The notes under the pieces were generated by a model. It worked only from the letters and a program-made list of their open reading frames with translations. It ran no database searches and was not told the origin of the DNA. DNA of 38,357 nucleotides, taken from positions 1 to 38,357 of the forward strand of contig JALUWF010000268.1 of NCBI GenBank assembly GCA_027019785.1, read 5' to 3'. The DNA comes from Mariprofundus sp. (GTDB lineage Bacteria > Pseudomonadota > Zetaproteobacteria > Mariprofundales > Mariprofundaceae). Of the stretch, positions 20,517 through 29,085 are shown one piece after another (the first letter of the stretch is position 1; every line of letters starts with the position of its first letter). The translations under genes were made by a program, and so were the position numbers.

Positions 20517-21329
20517 ATGCACCAAACTTTCATACTCCGACAACTGCTGGCGACGGCAATCATATTGCTCATGCCAATGACTGCTGGGGCGGCTGAAATT
20601 GCTGTCACGCTGCCGCCACTGGCCGGTCTGGTGACCATGCTGGATCAAAAAGCGGAGGTGACCTGCCTGCTGCCTGCCGGTGCCGATCCGCACCATTTTC
20701 AAATGTCCCCACGTAAAGTTGAAGCCCTGAACCACAGCGAATTGCTCATTCGCGCCGGTGCTGATGATGCCGGCTGGCCCCTGCTCCCAGACCATGCCCG
20801 AACACTGAAGCTGTGGCCCCGCACGGATCACGGCTGGCTTAATCCGTCATCCGTGCGCGATGCACTGCCATTGATCGCCAAGGCACTGATCCGGCTGCAA
20901 CCAGAAAGACGGGACGCCATTGATATAGCACTGATTCATGCCCTGCAACAGACGCGTGATATAGAACAGGCATGGCGCAAAGCCCTGTCCGGTCTCGCCA
21001 CTGACGGCGTCCTGATGCAGCATCCATCCTGGCGACGCCTGATGCAGCATATGGGCATTGCCGTTCTGGCGGTACTGGAATCCACCCATCACGGGCACGA
21101 AATGGGGCCGCACAAGCTGGAATATGCCCTGTCCACGCTCAACCAGCATCCCGATGCCTGGCTGCTGGACGATGCCACCCATAGCAATCAGGCGCTCGAC
21201 TGGCTGGCCCGACACGCCGCCCGCGCACCACACCGCGTCACTCTCGATGCTCTGGGTAGTTGCGGTCTCTCATGGAGCGAACTGATGCAGATGAATATCG
21301 CTCGCATCAAAGGCCGGTCGCAGCCATGA
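20517..21329 (+). CDS. znuA: Zinc ABC transporter substrate-binding protein
   Basis: Signal peptide; DPHHFQMSPRKVEAL; HGWLNPSSVRDAL; LMQHPSW. Followed by znuC and znuB. Confidence 0.85.
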   Translation: MHQTFILRQLLATAIILLMPMTAGAAEIAVTLPPLAGLVTMLDQKAEVTCLLPAGADPHHFQMSPRKVEALNHSELLIRAGADDAGWPLLPDHARTLKLWPRTDHGWLNPSSVRDALPLIAKALIRLQPERRDAIDIALIHALQQTRDIEQAWRKALSGLATDGVLMQHPSWRRLMQHMGIAVLAVLESTHHGHEMGPHKLEYALSTLNQHPDAWLLDDATHSNQALDWLARHAARAPHRVTLDALGSCGLSWSELMQMNIARIKGRSQP

Positions 21330-22159
21330 GCGTTCCTGTTCTCCAGGTCAGTCATCTCAGTTTCGGACCGCTTCACAAACCGATTCTCGACGGCATTAAC
21401 CTGAAACTGGAGGCCGGCCACTTCCTCGGCATTGTCGGCCCCAACGGCGCCGGCAAAAGCACGTTGCTCAATATGATGGCCGGGCTGACGCCCCCTTCCA
21501 GCGGTCATATTGATCTGTTCGGTCGTTGCCTGACGCGCTTCAGCCGCCACAAACTGCTCAGTCAGATCGGTTTTTTACATCAGTTGCACGATGCTACGCC
21601 AAGGCTGCCTATGCGTGTGCAGGATGTGGTGGCAATGGGTTTAGCCGATTACGCCACGCCATGGCGGCGTAACCGTCACCTTCAGGAGATCGTGGATACG
21701 TTAAAATTGCTCGATATGGATCATCTGGCCGATGCCGATTTCCGCCAGCTCTCCGGCGGCCAGCGTCAACGCGTCCGCCTGGCCCGGGCGCTGGTCCGTC
21801 AACCGAAATTACTGTTGCTCGATGAGCCGTCGGCAGCGCTGGACAGCGTACGACAGGAGAAACTGTTTCAGCTGCTACGGCGATTATGTGATGACGCCGG
21901 CATGAGCGTGATTATGGTTGAGCACGATATTGCCGCCATCAGTTCGCATGTCGATTCCGTCGCTTGCCTGAACCGGCAGATTCATTATCACGCCATGAAA
22001 GGCGAAGACATCCCCGAAGATGCCTGGCGCGCCATGTATGGCGATCATATCCACATCGTAGCGCACGACGCCCACTGCATCGGCTGCGCCCCGGGCGATT
22101 TGAATCAAGAACATCAGACGCAGATGAACACAGATAAAATAACTGGGATACAGCGGTAG
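21326..22159 (+). CDS. znuC: Zinc ABC transporter ATP-binding protein
   Basis: Walker A GPNGAGKST; signature LSGGQRQRVRLARAL; His/Cys-rich C-terminus. Start moved from 21260 to MSVPVLQVSHLSFG at 21326 (ATGA overlap with znuA). Confidence 0.9.
   Translation: MSVPVLQVSHLSFGPLHKPILDGINLKLEAGHFLGIVGPNGAGKSTLLNMMAGLTPPSSGHIDLFGRCLTRFSRHKLLSQIGFLHQLHDATPRLPMRVQDVVAMGLADYATPWRRNRHLQEIVDTLKLLDMDHLADADFRQLSGGQRQRVRLARALVRQPKLLLLDEPSAALDSVRQEKLFQLLRRLCDDAGMSVIMVEHDIAAISSHVDSVACLNRQIHYHAMKGEDIPEDAWRAMYGDHIHIVAHDAHCIGCAPGDLNQEHQTQMNTDKITGIQR
22115..22135. repeat. CAGACGCAGATGAACACAGAT-type repeat arm inside the 3' end of znuC
   Basis: Matches the shared roughly 10-nt template; encodes ...HQTQMNTDK. Confidence 0.7.
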
Positions 22160-22163
22160 TAGT

Positions 22164-22991
22164 ATGACAAGCATGATCTCTGAATTTCTGGCTAGCCCGG
22201 TGATGCGCGAGGCGTTGCTGCCGGCGCTGTTGGTGGCTTTTGTGACGGCCTCCATGTCGGTGATGGTGATGGCGCACCGCTTATCATTTCTGACCGTCGG
22301 TGTATCGCATGCGTCACTGGCCGGGTTGGGCCTGGCTGTGACATTGTCACTGCCGCTGCTGCCGACAGCGACTGTATTCTCGGTCTTGATCGCACTGCTG
22401 TTGGCCCTGATGCCGAGGAAGAAGGGTATCTCCGAAGATGCTGGAACAGGCATGTTGTTTGCCGGCAGTATGGCGCTGGGCGTGCTGCTGATCTCTTCGA
22501 CCAATAGCGCCCGGGTCGATCTGTTTGGATTGCTATTTGGTAATATCCTGACAATTTCGCCGGTCGATCTGCACTGGCTCTACCTGATGTCCAGCCTGAT
22601 TCCGCTATTGTTTGTGCTGGCGGCGCGAGCCTGGTGGAGTATCGCCTTCGATGCGGTGACGGCGGATGCATCCGGTTTGCCCGTATCCGCGCTGCGCCTG
22701 CTGCTCTACGGTCTGGTTGGCCTGACCGTGATTCTGTGTGTCAAACTGGCCGGCATTGTTTTAACCGCCGGGCTGATGATTCTGCCGGCTGCCTGCGCCT
22801 GGTTCTGGGGCCGCTCGTTGTTCAGCCTGTGGCTGCTTTCGTTGCTTTTTTCTGTGACAGGTGCCATGGCCGGACTGTTCTTCTCCTATATCTACGAATG
22901 GCCTTCCGGAGCAACGGTGGTGCTGTCTCTGTGCACGCTGTTCATCCTCAGTTGGGGGCTAAACTGGGCAAAATCACGTCTAACCGCCTAA
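22164..22991 (+). CDS. znuB: Zinc ABC transporter permease
   Basis: ABC-3 family permease (VMAHRLSFLTVGVSHASLAGLG; VKLAGIVLTAGLMILPAACAWFW). Confidence 0.9.
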   Translation: MTSMISEFLASPVMREALLPALLVAFVTASMSVMVMAHRLSFLTVGVSHASLAGLGLAVTLSLPLLPTATVFSVLIALLLALMPRKKGISEDAGTGMLFAGSMALGVLLISSTNSARVDLFGLLFGNILTISPVDLHWLYLMSSLIPLLFVLAARAWWSIAFDAVTADASGLPVSALRLLLYGLVGLTVILCVKLAGIVLTAGLMILPAACAWFWGRSLFSLWLLSLLFSVTGAMAGLFFSYIYEWPSGATVVLSLCTLFILSWGLNWAKSRLTA

Positions 22992-23020
22992 CCAAGCATA
23001 GCCGGAACCAAACAGGTTCG

Positions 23021-23085
23021 AACCACAGAGGACACAGTGAGCACAGTTTTGACTTTCTCTGTGCTCTCTGTGGTAAATTTTTTTT
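23021..23085 (+). terminator. ACCACAGAGGACACAG inverted repeat followed by T8, downstream of znuB
   Basis: accacagaggacacagtgagcacag / ctctgtgctctctgtggt, then aaatttttttt. Confidence 0.6.
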
Positions 23086-23098
23086 CGCATTTTACACA

Positions 23099-23908
23099 TC
23101 ACTGGGTTCGCACTATCACTATCACCGCTATCAATAATCCGGCAGACAGTGATGCAAAGACAACTTTAAGGGCCGGACGGAGCACCGACTCGGGCACGCT
23201 GTTGTGCAGGCGCGCCGACCAGCTGCTGCTTTTGGGCAGAATAAGCAAAATTCCCAGCCATGCGCCAGACAGAAACAACAGCTGGCCGTCCAACACATCG
23301 CGCCAACGATTCTCCAGCAGCATGTTGATGGTGATAGCGCCCAGCGCCATCATCAGTCCGCACAGGGCCGAGGTGCCAACAGCAAAGCGCAATGCCACAA
23401 AACGGCGCAGCAATGGCGCCAACATGGTGCCGCCGCCAATACCCAGCGCACCGGAAACAAAGCCGATGGGGCCGGAAAACAGCGAAAGAGACAGGCGACT
23501 GACCGAGCCATGCTTTGCTTCCCGGCCATAATCGAAAGCAATCCATGCATCTAATGCTGCCAGCGCCAGCAACACCCATGCATCGGGCAGTCGCAGGGTG
23601 ATCCATAAGCCCAGTCCGGCGCCGATGATGAGTCCGGGCAGCAATTGTGTTGCCGCATGGTTATCGATATGTCCGAGACGCCAGTGGGCGCGGGCTGAAA
23701 AAAAGCCGGTAATCACCACCGCGACCAGACTGGCGAACACCTGCACGGCAACCCCTTCAGTTGACCTTGGCATGCAGGCGTAAAACAGCGGCATATAAAT
23801 CAGGCCACCGCCCACCCCTGCCAGGCCGGCCAGCGTGCCGGCGACCGCACCCGCTGCGAGTCCGACCGCCAAACCATACAGCAACAGGGACAGATCAATT
23901 TCAGGCAT
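23099..23908 (-). CDS. TauE/SafE family sulfite exporter-like permease
   Basis: LAGLAGVGGGLIYMPLFYACMP and SGALGIGGGTMLAPLLRRF duplicated glycine-rich motifs. Start placed at MPEIDLSLLLYG (23908). Confidence 0.9.
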   Translation of the reverse strand: MPEIDLSLLLYGLAVGLAAGAVAGTLAGLAGVGGGLIYMPLFYACMPRSTEGVAVQVFASLVAVVITGFFSARAHWRLGHIDNHAATQLLPGLIIGAGLGLWITLRLPDAWVLLALAALDAWIAFDYGREAKHGSVSRLSLSLFSGPIGFVSGALGIGGGTMLAPLLRRFVALRFAVGTSALCGLMMALGAITINMLLENRWRDVLDGQLLFLSGAWLGILLILPKSSSWSARLHNSVPESVLRPALKVVFASLSAGLLIAVIVIVRTQ

Positions 23909-24167
23909 GTGGGGCCAGTTCAGCAGATGTAGGGTTTGAATGCTTGAACAGCAGGTAGCGCTGATACTCTTCCAGACCCATCTTGCCCTGAACATAGAGC
24001 TGCTGGTCGGCCAGCGTGTCTGCATCGCTGATGCCATGCTGCCGATTATGGGCATCCGCAACAGCCATGCGCTGGTTAATTTCATCATCAACAATCCCGC
24101 TTGAACGCTGCATAGCCACTTCGCGCCACTCGGAGGAGTTGGAATATTGACTCTTATTTCGGCTCAT
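23901..24167 (-). CDS. Small protein with a C-terminal motif resembling VbhA-type antitoxins
   Basis: MSRNKSQYSN...DADTLADQQLYVQGKMGLEEYQRYLLFKHS; overlaps the TauE start by 8 bp. Confidence 0.5.
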   Translation of the reverse strand: MSRNKSQYSNSSEWREVAMQRSSGIVDDEINQRMAVADAHNRQHGISDADTLADQQLYVQGKMGLEEYQRYLLFKHSNPTSAELAPHA

Positions 24168-24324
24168 GAGCCAGATAATACAGCGATTGAACGCATAGTC
24201 GAAACTCAAGGCATCGAGGCGGCCGGGGACGTTGAAAAATTGACGCCACAACATTCGGAGGTTCAGTCTGAGGGGTGCGGAGGAGGCATCGCTTCACCGA
24301 CATTCAAGCAGCAAGGAGTTTCAG

Positions 24325-25191
24325 ATGATGGAACACAAGAAACGCACCAAACTCAGATCACAGCAAAACCAGAGCATCCAGCGCTATTCATGCATGGATG
24401 TCCACTACGAGGATCATCTCAGGTTGGCTTGGTTATCCATGAACGCAAAGCCTGTGCCCTGCTTTACACCGGCACTTAGCCAAGAGATTCAGCACTGGTA
24501 TAGCTTGTTGCGGGAGCAGAAAGCTCCCGAGTATCAAGGCATCCGCTATATTGTCTCCACCGGCGCTCAGGGTGTCTACAATCTGGGTGGCGACCTGAGC
24601 CTCTTCTGCAAACTGATTGAGCAACAGGATCGACAAGGATTACTGGACTATGCCATTGCCTGCAACGATATCCTGTACAGCAATCACACCGGCATTAACG
24701 GTGAAATAACAACGATCGCGCTAGTGCAGGGCGATGCGTTGGGCGGCGGCTTTGAGGCGGCAGTATCCAGTGAAGTCTTGATTGCCGAGCGTAGCGCCAA
24801 AATGGGACTGCCCGACATCCTCTTCAATCTATTCCCCGGCGCAGGTGCTTACAGCCTGTTGTCGCGAAAAATCGGCATGGTCGAAGCCGAACGACTGATT
24901 CTCAGTGGCAAGTTGTACACGGGTGAACAGATGCATGCGCTCGGCGTGGTGGATATTCTGGCTGAGGATGGTCAGGGCAAACAGGCGGCTTACGATTATA
25001 TCAAAAGAGAGAGCCGATTACGCAATGGTTATCGCGCTTTCCGAAAGGCCAAACGTTGTACCAATCCGCTCACGTTTGAAGAATTACGTAATGCCGCGTT
25101 TATCTGGGTCGATGCAGCATTCCGGCTTGAAAGCAAAGACCTGAGAATGATGCAACGGCTGGTGAAGCGGCAAATGGCAAGATCAGTCTGA
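24325..25191 (+). CDS. rpfF: RpfF-like DSF synthase (crotonase/enoyl-CoA hydratase superfamily)
   Basis: ALVQGDALGGGFEAAVSSEVLIAERSAKMGLPDILFNLFPGAGAYSLLSRKIG, the RpfF-type crotonase core. Adjacent to an RpfC-like kinase. Confidence 0.88.
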   Translation: MMEHKKRTKLRSQQNQSIQRYSCMDVHYEDHLRLAWLSMNAKPVPCFTPALSQEIQHWYSLLREQKAPEYQGIRYIVSTGAQGVYNLGGDLSLFCKLIEQQDRQGLLDYAIACNDILYSNHTGINGEITTIALVQGDALGGGFEAAVSSEVLIAERSAKMGLPDILFNLFPGAGAYSLLSRKIGMVEAERLILSGKLYTGEQMHALGVVDILAEDGQGKQAAYDYIKRESRLRNGYRAFRKAKRCTNPLTFEELRNAAFIWVDAAFRLESKDLRMMQRLVKRQMARSV

Positions 25192-25195
25192 CTGC

Positions 25196-25237
25196 AGTAA
25201 TGCATACTCCGGATTGACATCCGGAGTATGCATTACT
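25196..25237. terminator. Perfect 18-bp inverted repeat with 6-nt loop between convergent rpfF and rpfC; probable bidirectional transcription barrier
   Basis: AGTAATGCATACTCCGGA-TTGACA-TCCGGAGTATGCATTACT. No strong T-tract on either side. Confidence 0.6.
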
Positions 25238-25297
25238 CATTGCAGAAAGGACCTATGGCACACGCACCCCCGGCTTATTAATCATAAATAATCCGGG

Positions 25298-27772
25298 CTA
25301 GGCGTTCATGCGTTGCACATATGCTTGCAATGCGGAACATCCCCGTTGAAATGCGTGTCGCAACTGTGCTGTATAGTGCGCCATATCATCGCCATCCAGT
25401 ACATCCCGTTGAGATTCAATTTCGATGCAGAGTGACACAACGCTCTGGACACCCAATGTGGCAGCGCTGCCTTTAAAACCATGCACACGTTCAAGAAATT
25501 GACTGGTTTGTCCCAAGCGGGCAAGGGCATCGAGTTGCGCCAGATGCTCTCTGCCACTGGAGAGAAAAGACTGAAACAGATGTTGCCGTTTGTGCGGTGA
25601 AATGATCATGCTGAACAACTCATCAAGCGTATCTTCATGAAGCGTCGTCTCCGATTTGGTATCTGCCTGGGCTTCTATATGCACGATATCGGAATGGACA
25701 TCGCTATGGGCATGCTCCGCTACCTTCTCCAATAATGTGGCCATCTGTACCGGCTTGGTGATATAATCATTGGCTCCGGCGTGCATGCATTCCCTAATGG
25801 TATTCGGCAAGGCATCGGCGCTGAGCATTAATACCGGCGTGCTGGCGCTGGTATCCATAAATCGGAATTGTTTGAGCACTTCTAATCCACTGACTTTGGG
25901 CATATTCATATCCAACAGAATCAGATCGAATGTTGCATCGTTGGCCAACATATCGAGCGCTTGCTCGCCATCTCCGGCCAGAGACACCCGGTGACCGGCT
26001 TGCCTTAGTACGGCGAGGATGACCTCCTGATTCACCGGGTTGTCTTCTGCAAGCAGAATATGTAGCGGATTGGCTGCCTGTTTTCGTTGCAAGACTTCAA
26101 CCATGGAAATCACATCATCGGAATGATGCACGACACTTGCTGCGTGCAGTGCGTTAAATAATAGCCTATCCTGCACAGGAGGATGTAACACGGCAGCAAA
26201 CCCGCCTGCAATCATGGCCGCATCTGTCGTGCGCTGCTGATCCAGTCCAATCAGAATCATATTCAAGCCGGCCAGTTCCTGTTTGTCGCGAACAGCTCGG
26301 GCCATAACCTCAGGCTTACAATGCAAAGCATGCATATCCAGAATCAACACATCAAAGCCCTGCCCCGACGACCATGCATCCACCAGCATGGATAATACCT
26401 GTGTTTCTTCATGCACCAACGCCACATGCACGCCCCAGCCTTGTAGCAATAGTTCCACCGATGCGTCGGTTTTTTCGACGTCTGAAAGCAATAACGCATG
26501 CAACCGTGAGAGTGCCTGCTCCCCGTTTTGCTCTGCCTGCCGTTCAAATGGCAGCTCTATGGTAAACGTACTGCCCTTATCCAGCTTGCTGACCAAAGAT
26601 ATACGCCCCCCCATCAGTTCAGCCAGGTTTTTTGCAATCGTGGTGCCCAGCCCGGTACCACCAAAACGGCGTGTGATGCTACTGTCGGCCTGCGTAAAAC
26701 GCTCAAAGATCATAGACTGTTCCTCATCGGACATGCCGATACCGGTATCGCGAATGCAAAAATGAAGCCGTGTTGAATCTTCGGCCACTTCGATCATTTC
26801 CACCACGATATCCACGCCTCCCTGCTGGGTAAATTTCACTGCATTACCAATGATATTGACCAGGATTTGTTTCAGCCGTTTCGGATCACCCAGCAGTGCA
26901 TAGGGCGCTTCGGGATCAAGTAACAGATTCACACCAATACCTTTGTCTATGGCCTGCGCTTCAAACATGGCGACCACGGCATGCATCAGTTGATGCAGAT
27001 CAAACGCTTCATCCGCCAGTTCCAGCTTGCCCGCTTCGATCTTGGATATATCCAAAATGCGCTCAATCAAACCCAGCAGGTGATAGGAAGAATCCCTGAT
27101 GACATTGGCAAAATGCATTTGTTCGGGGGTCAAATTAGAACTCCGGGACAGATCATTCATGCCGATAATGCCATTGAGCGGCGTCCGCAGTTCGTGGCTC
27201 ATATTGGCGATAAAGCGGGATTTGGCTTCATTGGCTGCCTTGGCTGCATCAATGGCATGGTTCAGCTTTCGAATCAGGCTGGCCATAAACATCGGCACAA
27301 CAGCAAGAATAATCAGCATGGACAGCACCAGCCCTATATGCTGATGCCAGAATGGTGCCAACAGGGTGATCGGTAAAAATGCTGCTAACGATAGCAACGT
27401 AGTATAAATCAGGTACTTCAGACCGAACCTGAAACCGTTGCCGGTAATCACCCACAGATAGATAGTAACAAATACTACGCCATCTTCACCTTCCGCCAAA
27501 ATCACGCCGAGCGAAATCATTGCAATATCAGCTGTTATGCCGAGCAGCCTGCGAGTACGATTCTTTTCCGGTGAGATCAGAATCCACGCCAATATGCCCA
27601 GCGCGACAGGCAGATAGGCCAGACTCAGGTAACAGGCCAGATCAGGGCCTGTAAAACAGAAATAGATGCTGATTAATACGGCAATCAGGATACGGAACAG
27701 CGTTTGTTCATGCTCGCTGTCCGGTCTGTTTTGCAGGCGTTCCTTCACCCAAATCAGCCTTTTTGTTGTCAT
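25298..27772 (-). CDS. rpfC: RpfC-like hybrid sensor kinase (membrane domain, HisKA-HATPase, degenerate REC-like region, REC, HPt)
   Basis: N-terminal RPDSEHEQTLFRI as in RpfC; MSHELRTPLNGIIGM; ILLAEDNPVNQEV...LILLDMNMP; HPt ERVHGFKGSAATLG. Confidence 0.85.
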   Translation of the reverse strand: MTTKRLIWVKERLQNRPDSEHEQTLFRILIAVLISIYFCFTGPDLACYLSLAYLPVALGILAWILISPEKNRTRRLLGITADIAMISLGVILAEGEDGVVFVTIYLWVITGNGFRFGLKYLIYTTLLSLAAFLPITLLAPFWHQHIGLVLSMLIILAVVPMFMASLIRKLNHAIDAAKAANEAKSRFIANMSHELRTPLNGIIGMNDLSRSSNLTPEQMHFANVIRDSSYHLLGLIERILDISKIEAGKLELADEAFDLHQLMHAVVAMFEAQAIDKGIGVNLLLDPEAPYALLGDPKRLKQILVNIIGNAVKFTQQGGVDIVVEMIEVAEDSTRLHFCIRDTGIGMSDEEQSMIFERFTQADSSITRRFGGTGLGTTIAKNLAELMGGRISLVSKLDKGSTFTIELPFERQAEQNGEQALSRLHALLLSDVEKTDASVELLLQGWGVHVALVHEETQVLSMLVDAWSSGQGFDVLILDMHALHCKPEVMARAVRDKQELAGLNMILIGLDQQRTTDAAMIAGGFAAVLHPPVQDRLLFNALHAASVVHHSDDVISMVEVLQRKQAANPLHILLAEDNPVNQEVILAVLRQAGHRVSLAGDGEQALDMLANDATFDLILLDMNMPKVSGLEVLKQFRFMDTSASTPVLMLSADALPNTIRECMHAGANDYITKPVQMATLLEKVAEHAHSDVHSDIVHIEAQADTKSETTLHEDTLDELFSMIISPHKRQHLFQSFLSSGREHLAQLDALARLGQTSQFLERVHGFKGSAATLGVQSVVSLCIEIESQRDVLDGDDMAHYTAQLRHAFQRGCSALQAYVQRMNA

Positions 27773-27804
27773 AGCTCTATACTGGCAGCAAATCTGTTGC
27801 CAAT

Positions 27805-28008
27805 CTATTGATGGGCTGGCCGAACCTCGTATTTAAGATAGTCGATACTGGAAACGCTACGGACATCATAACAAGGAAGTGTAGCAGATTTGAAATTAAA
27901 TGCCCTGCAGCCATGGCGCTGCTGTTGATGCCAGCTGATCAAATAGTGCCGACAACTCAGACACGGCGCGGGCTTTGGCCTCTCGGCGTCCTGCGCCTGC
28001 TCAGTCAT
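27805..28008 (-). CDS. Small Cys-containing conserved protein
   Basis: CLSCRHYLISWHQQQRHGCRAFNFKSATLPCYDV. Resembles a widespread small CxxCRH...GC(R/K)A..FKS family. Overlaps the Rieske gene by 8 bp. Confidence 0.6.
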   Translation of the reverse strand: MTEQAQDAERPKPAPCLSCRHYLISWHQQQRHGCRAFNFKSATLPCYDVRSVSSIDYLKYEVRPAHQ

Positions 28009-28318
28009 CCGTATCCACTTGAATCATACCGTTTTCAACCCGGACGGGAAATGTCTCAATATCATCATAGGCAGGCGGTGTTAGCGCTTTGCCATCTCGG
28101 ATACAGAAACGAGCACCATGGCGCGGGCAGATAACCTGATCGCCTTCACATTCGCCGCTGGCCAATTCGCCGCCGTCATGCGTACAGACATCCTCGATGG
28201 CAAAGTATTCTCCATCGAGATTGAATATGGCGATTTCACAATATGGTGTATTAATGATTTTACGACTGCCCGGCGGCATCTCGCTCACCGGTGCAACATC
28301 AATCCATTCAGCCATCAT
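28001..28318 (-). CDS. Rieske-type [2Fe-2S] ferredoxin-like protein
   Basis: VCTHDGGELASGECEGDQVICPRHGARFCIRDGKAL (CxH...CxxH). GGAGG upstream of ATGATG at 28318/28315; the ORF-track start at 28441 reads through a repeat. Confidence 0.9.
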   Translation of the reverse strand: MMAEWIDVAPVSEMPPGSRKIINTPYCEIAIFNLDGEYFAIEDVCTHDGGELASGECEGDQVICPRHGARFCIRDGKALTPPAYDDIETFPVRVENGMIQVDTDD

Positions 28319-28354
28319 ATCCTCCAGTAATCGAACAGGCACAACATACAAGCA

Positions 28355-28500
28355 TTGAACCGCAAAGTACGCAAAGGTACGCAAAGTTAAAACCAAAGAT
28401 GAAAGCGTTGAATATCCGGTGTCTTGAGGTAAAGACTCCAAGCCCCAATAAAATCTTATTTTGACTTTCTTTGCGAACCTTTGCGCCCTTTGCGGTGAAA
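28355..28500. repeat. Inverted-arm repeat of the CGCAAAG type, rieske/sufT junction
   Basis: Left arm ttgaaccgcaaagtacgcaaaggtacgcaaag; right arm ctttctttgcgaacctttgcgccctttgcggtgaaa. Confidence 0.9.
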
Positions 28501-28516
28501 GTTTTTGACTATGCCT

Positions 28517-29083
28517 TTAAAACATCCCCAGTTGCAAGCGCGCTTCATCGCTCATCATGGAACGATCCCAGACCGGATCGAAGACCAGTTGCACTTCCAC
28601 ATCATGGACATGCTTGACGGATAGCACCTTGGCGCGTACATCATCGACAATGAACGGGCCCATGCCGCAGCCAGGTGCGGTCAGCGTCATGATAATATCG
28701 ACATGGTTTTTGCCATCATCGGTGTCCACCACATGCACATCATAGACCAGCCCGAGATCGACAATATTGACCGGGATTTCGGGATCGTAACAGGTTTTCA
28801 ATACATCCCGGATGGCCTTCTCTTCGACAGGGCCGCATGCAACAGATGTTTTTTCATCAACTTTAGCTTCAACTGCGTTGTTGCTTTCCCCAAGCCCCAG
28901 CGCATCAGCATCCTTGCCGTCCACGCGGGCCAGGTTGCCGGAAACACTAACTGTATAGGTGCCGCCGAGCTCTTGCGTGATCAGCACCATCGCACCGGCC
29001 GGAATGGTGACCGGCGTGCCAAGTGGAATCAGAATTGCATCAACATCGCGGGTGGTGGTAACGGTATCACCGGTGCTGTTCAT
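28517..29083 (-). CDS. sufT: SufT-like Fe-S assembly protein (DUF59/MIP18 domain)
   Basis: YDPEIPVNIVDLGLVYDVHV...MTLTAPGCGMGPFIVDDVRAKV. Start at MNSTGD (29083; an adjacent ATG lies at 29086). Confidence 0.88.
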   Translation of the reverse strand: MNSTGDTVTTTRDVDAILIPLGTPVTIPAGAMVLITQELGGTYTVSVSGNLARVDGKDADALGLGESNNAVEAKVDEKTSVACGPVEEKAIRDVLKTCYDPEIPVNIVDLGLVYDVHVVDTDDGKNHVDIIMTLTAPGCGMGPFIVDDVRAKVLSVKHVHDVEVQLVFDPVWDRSMMSDEARLQLGMF

Positions 29084-29085
29084 CA

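Noticed and set aside
23901-24167. Toxin-antitoxin system based on the VbhA-like C-terminal motif
   Set aside because: No Fic or other toxin partner adjacent; similarity is limited to a short motif, so only the small ORF is reported.
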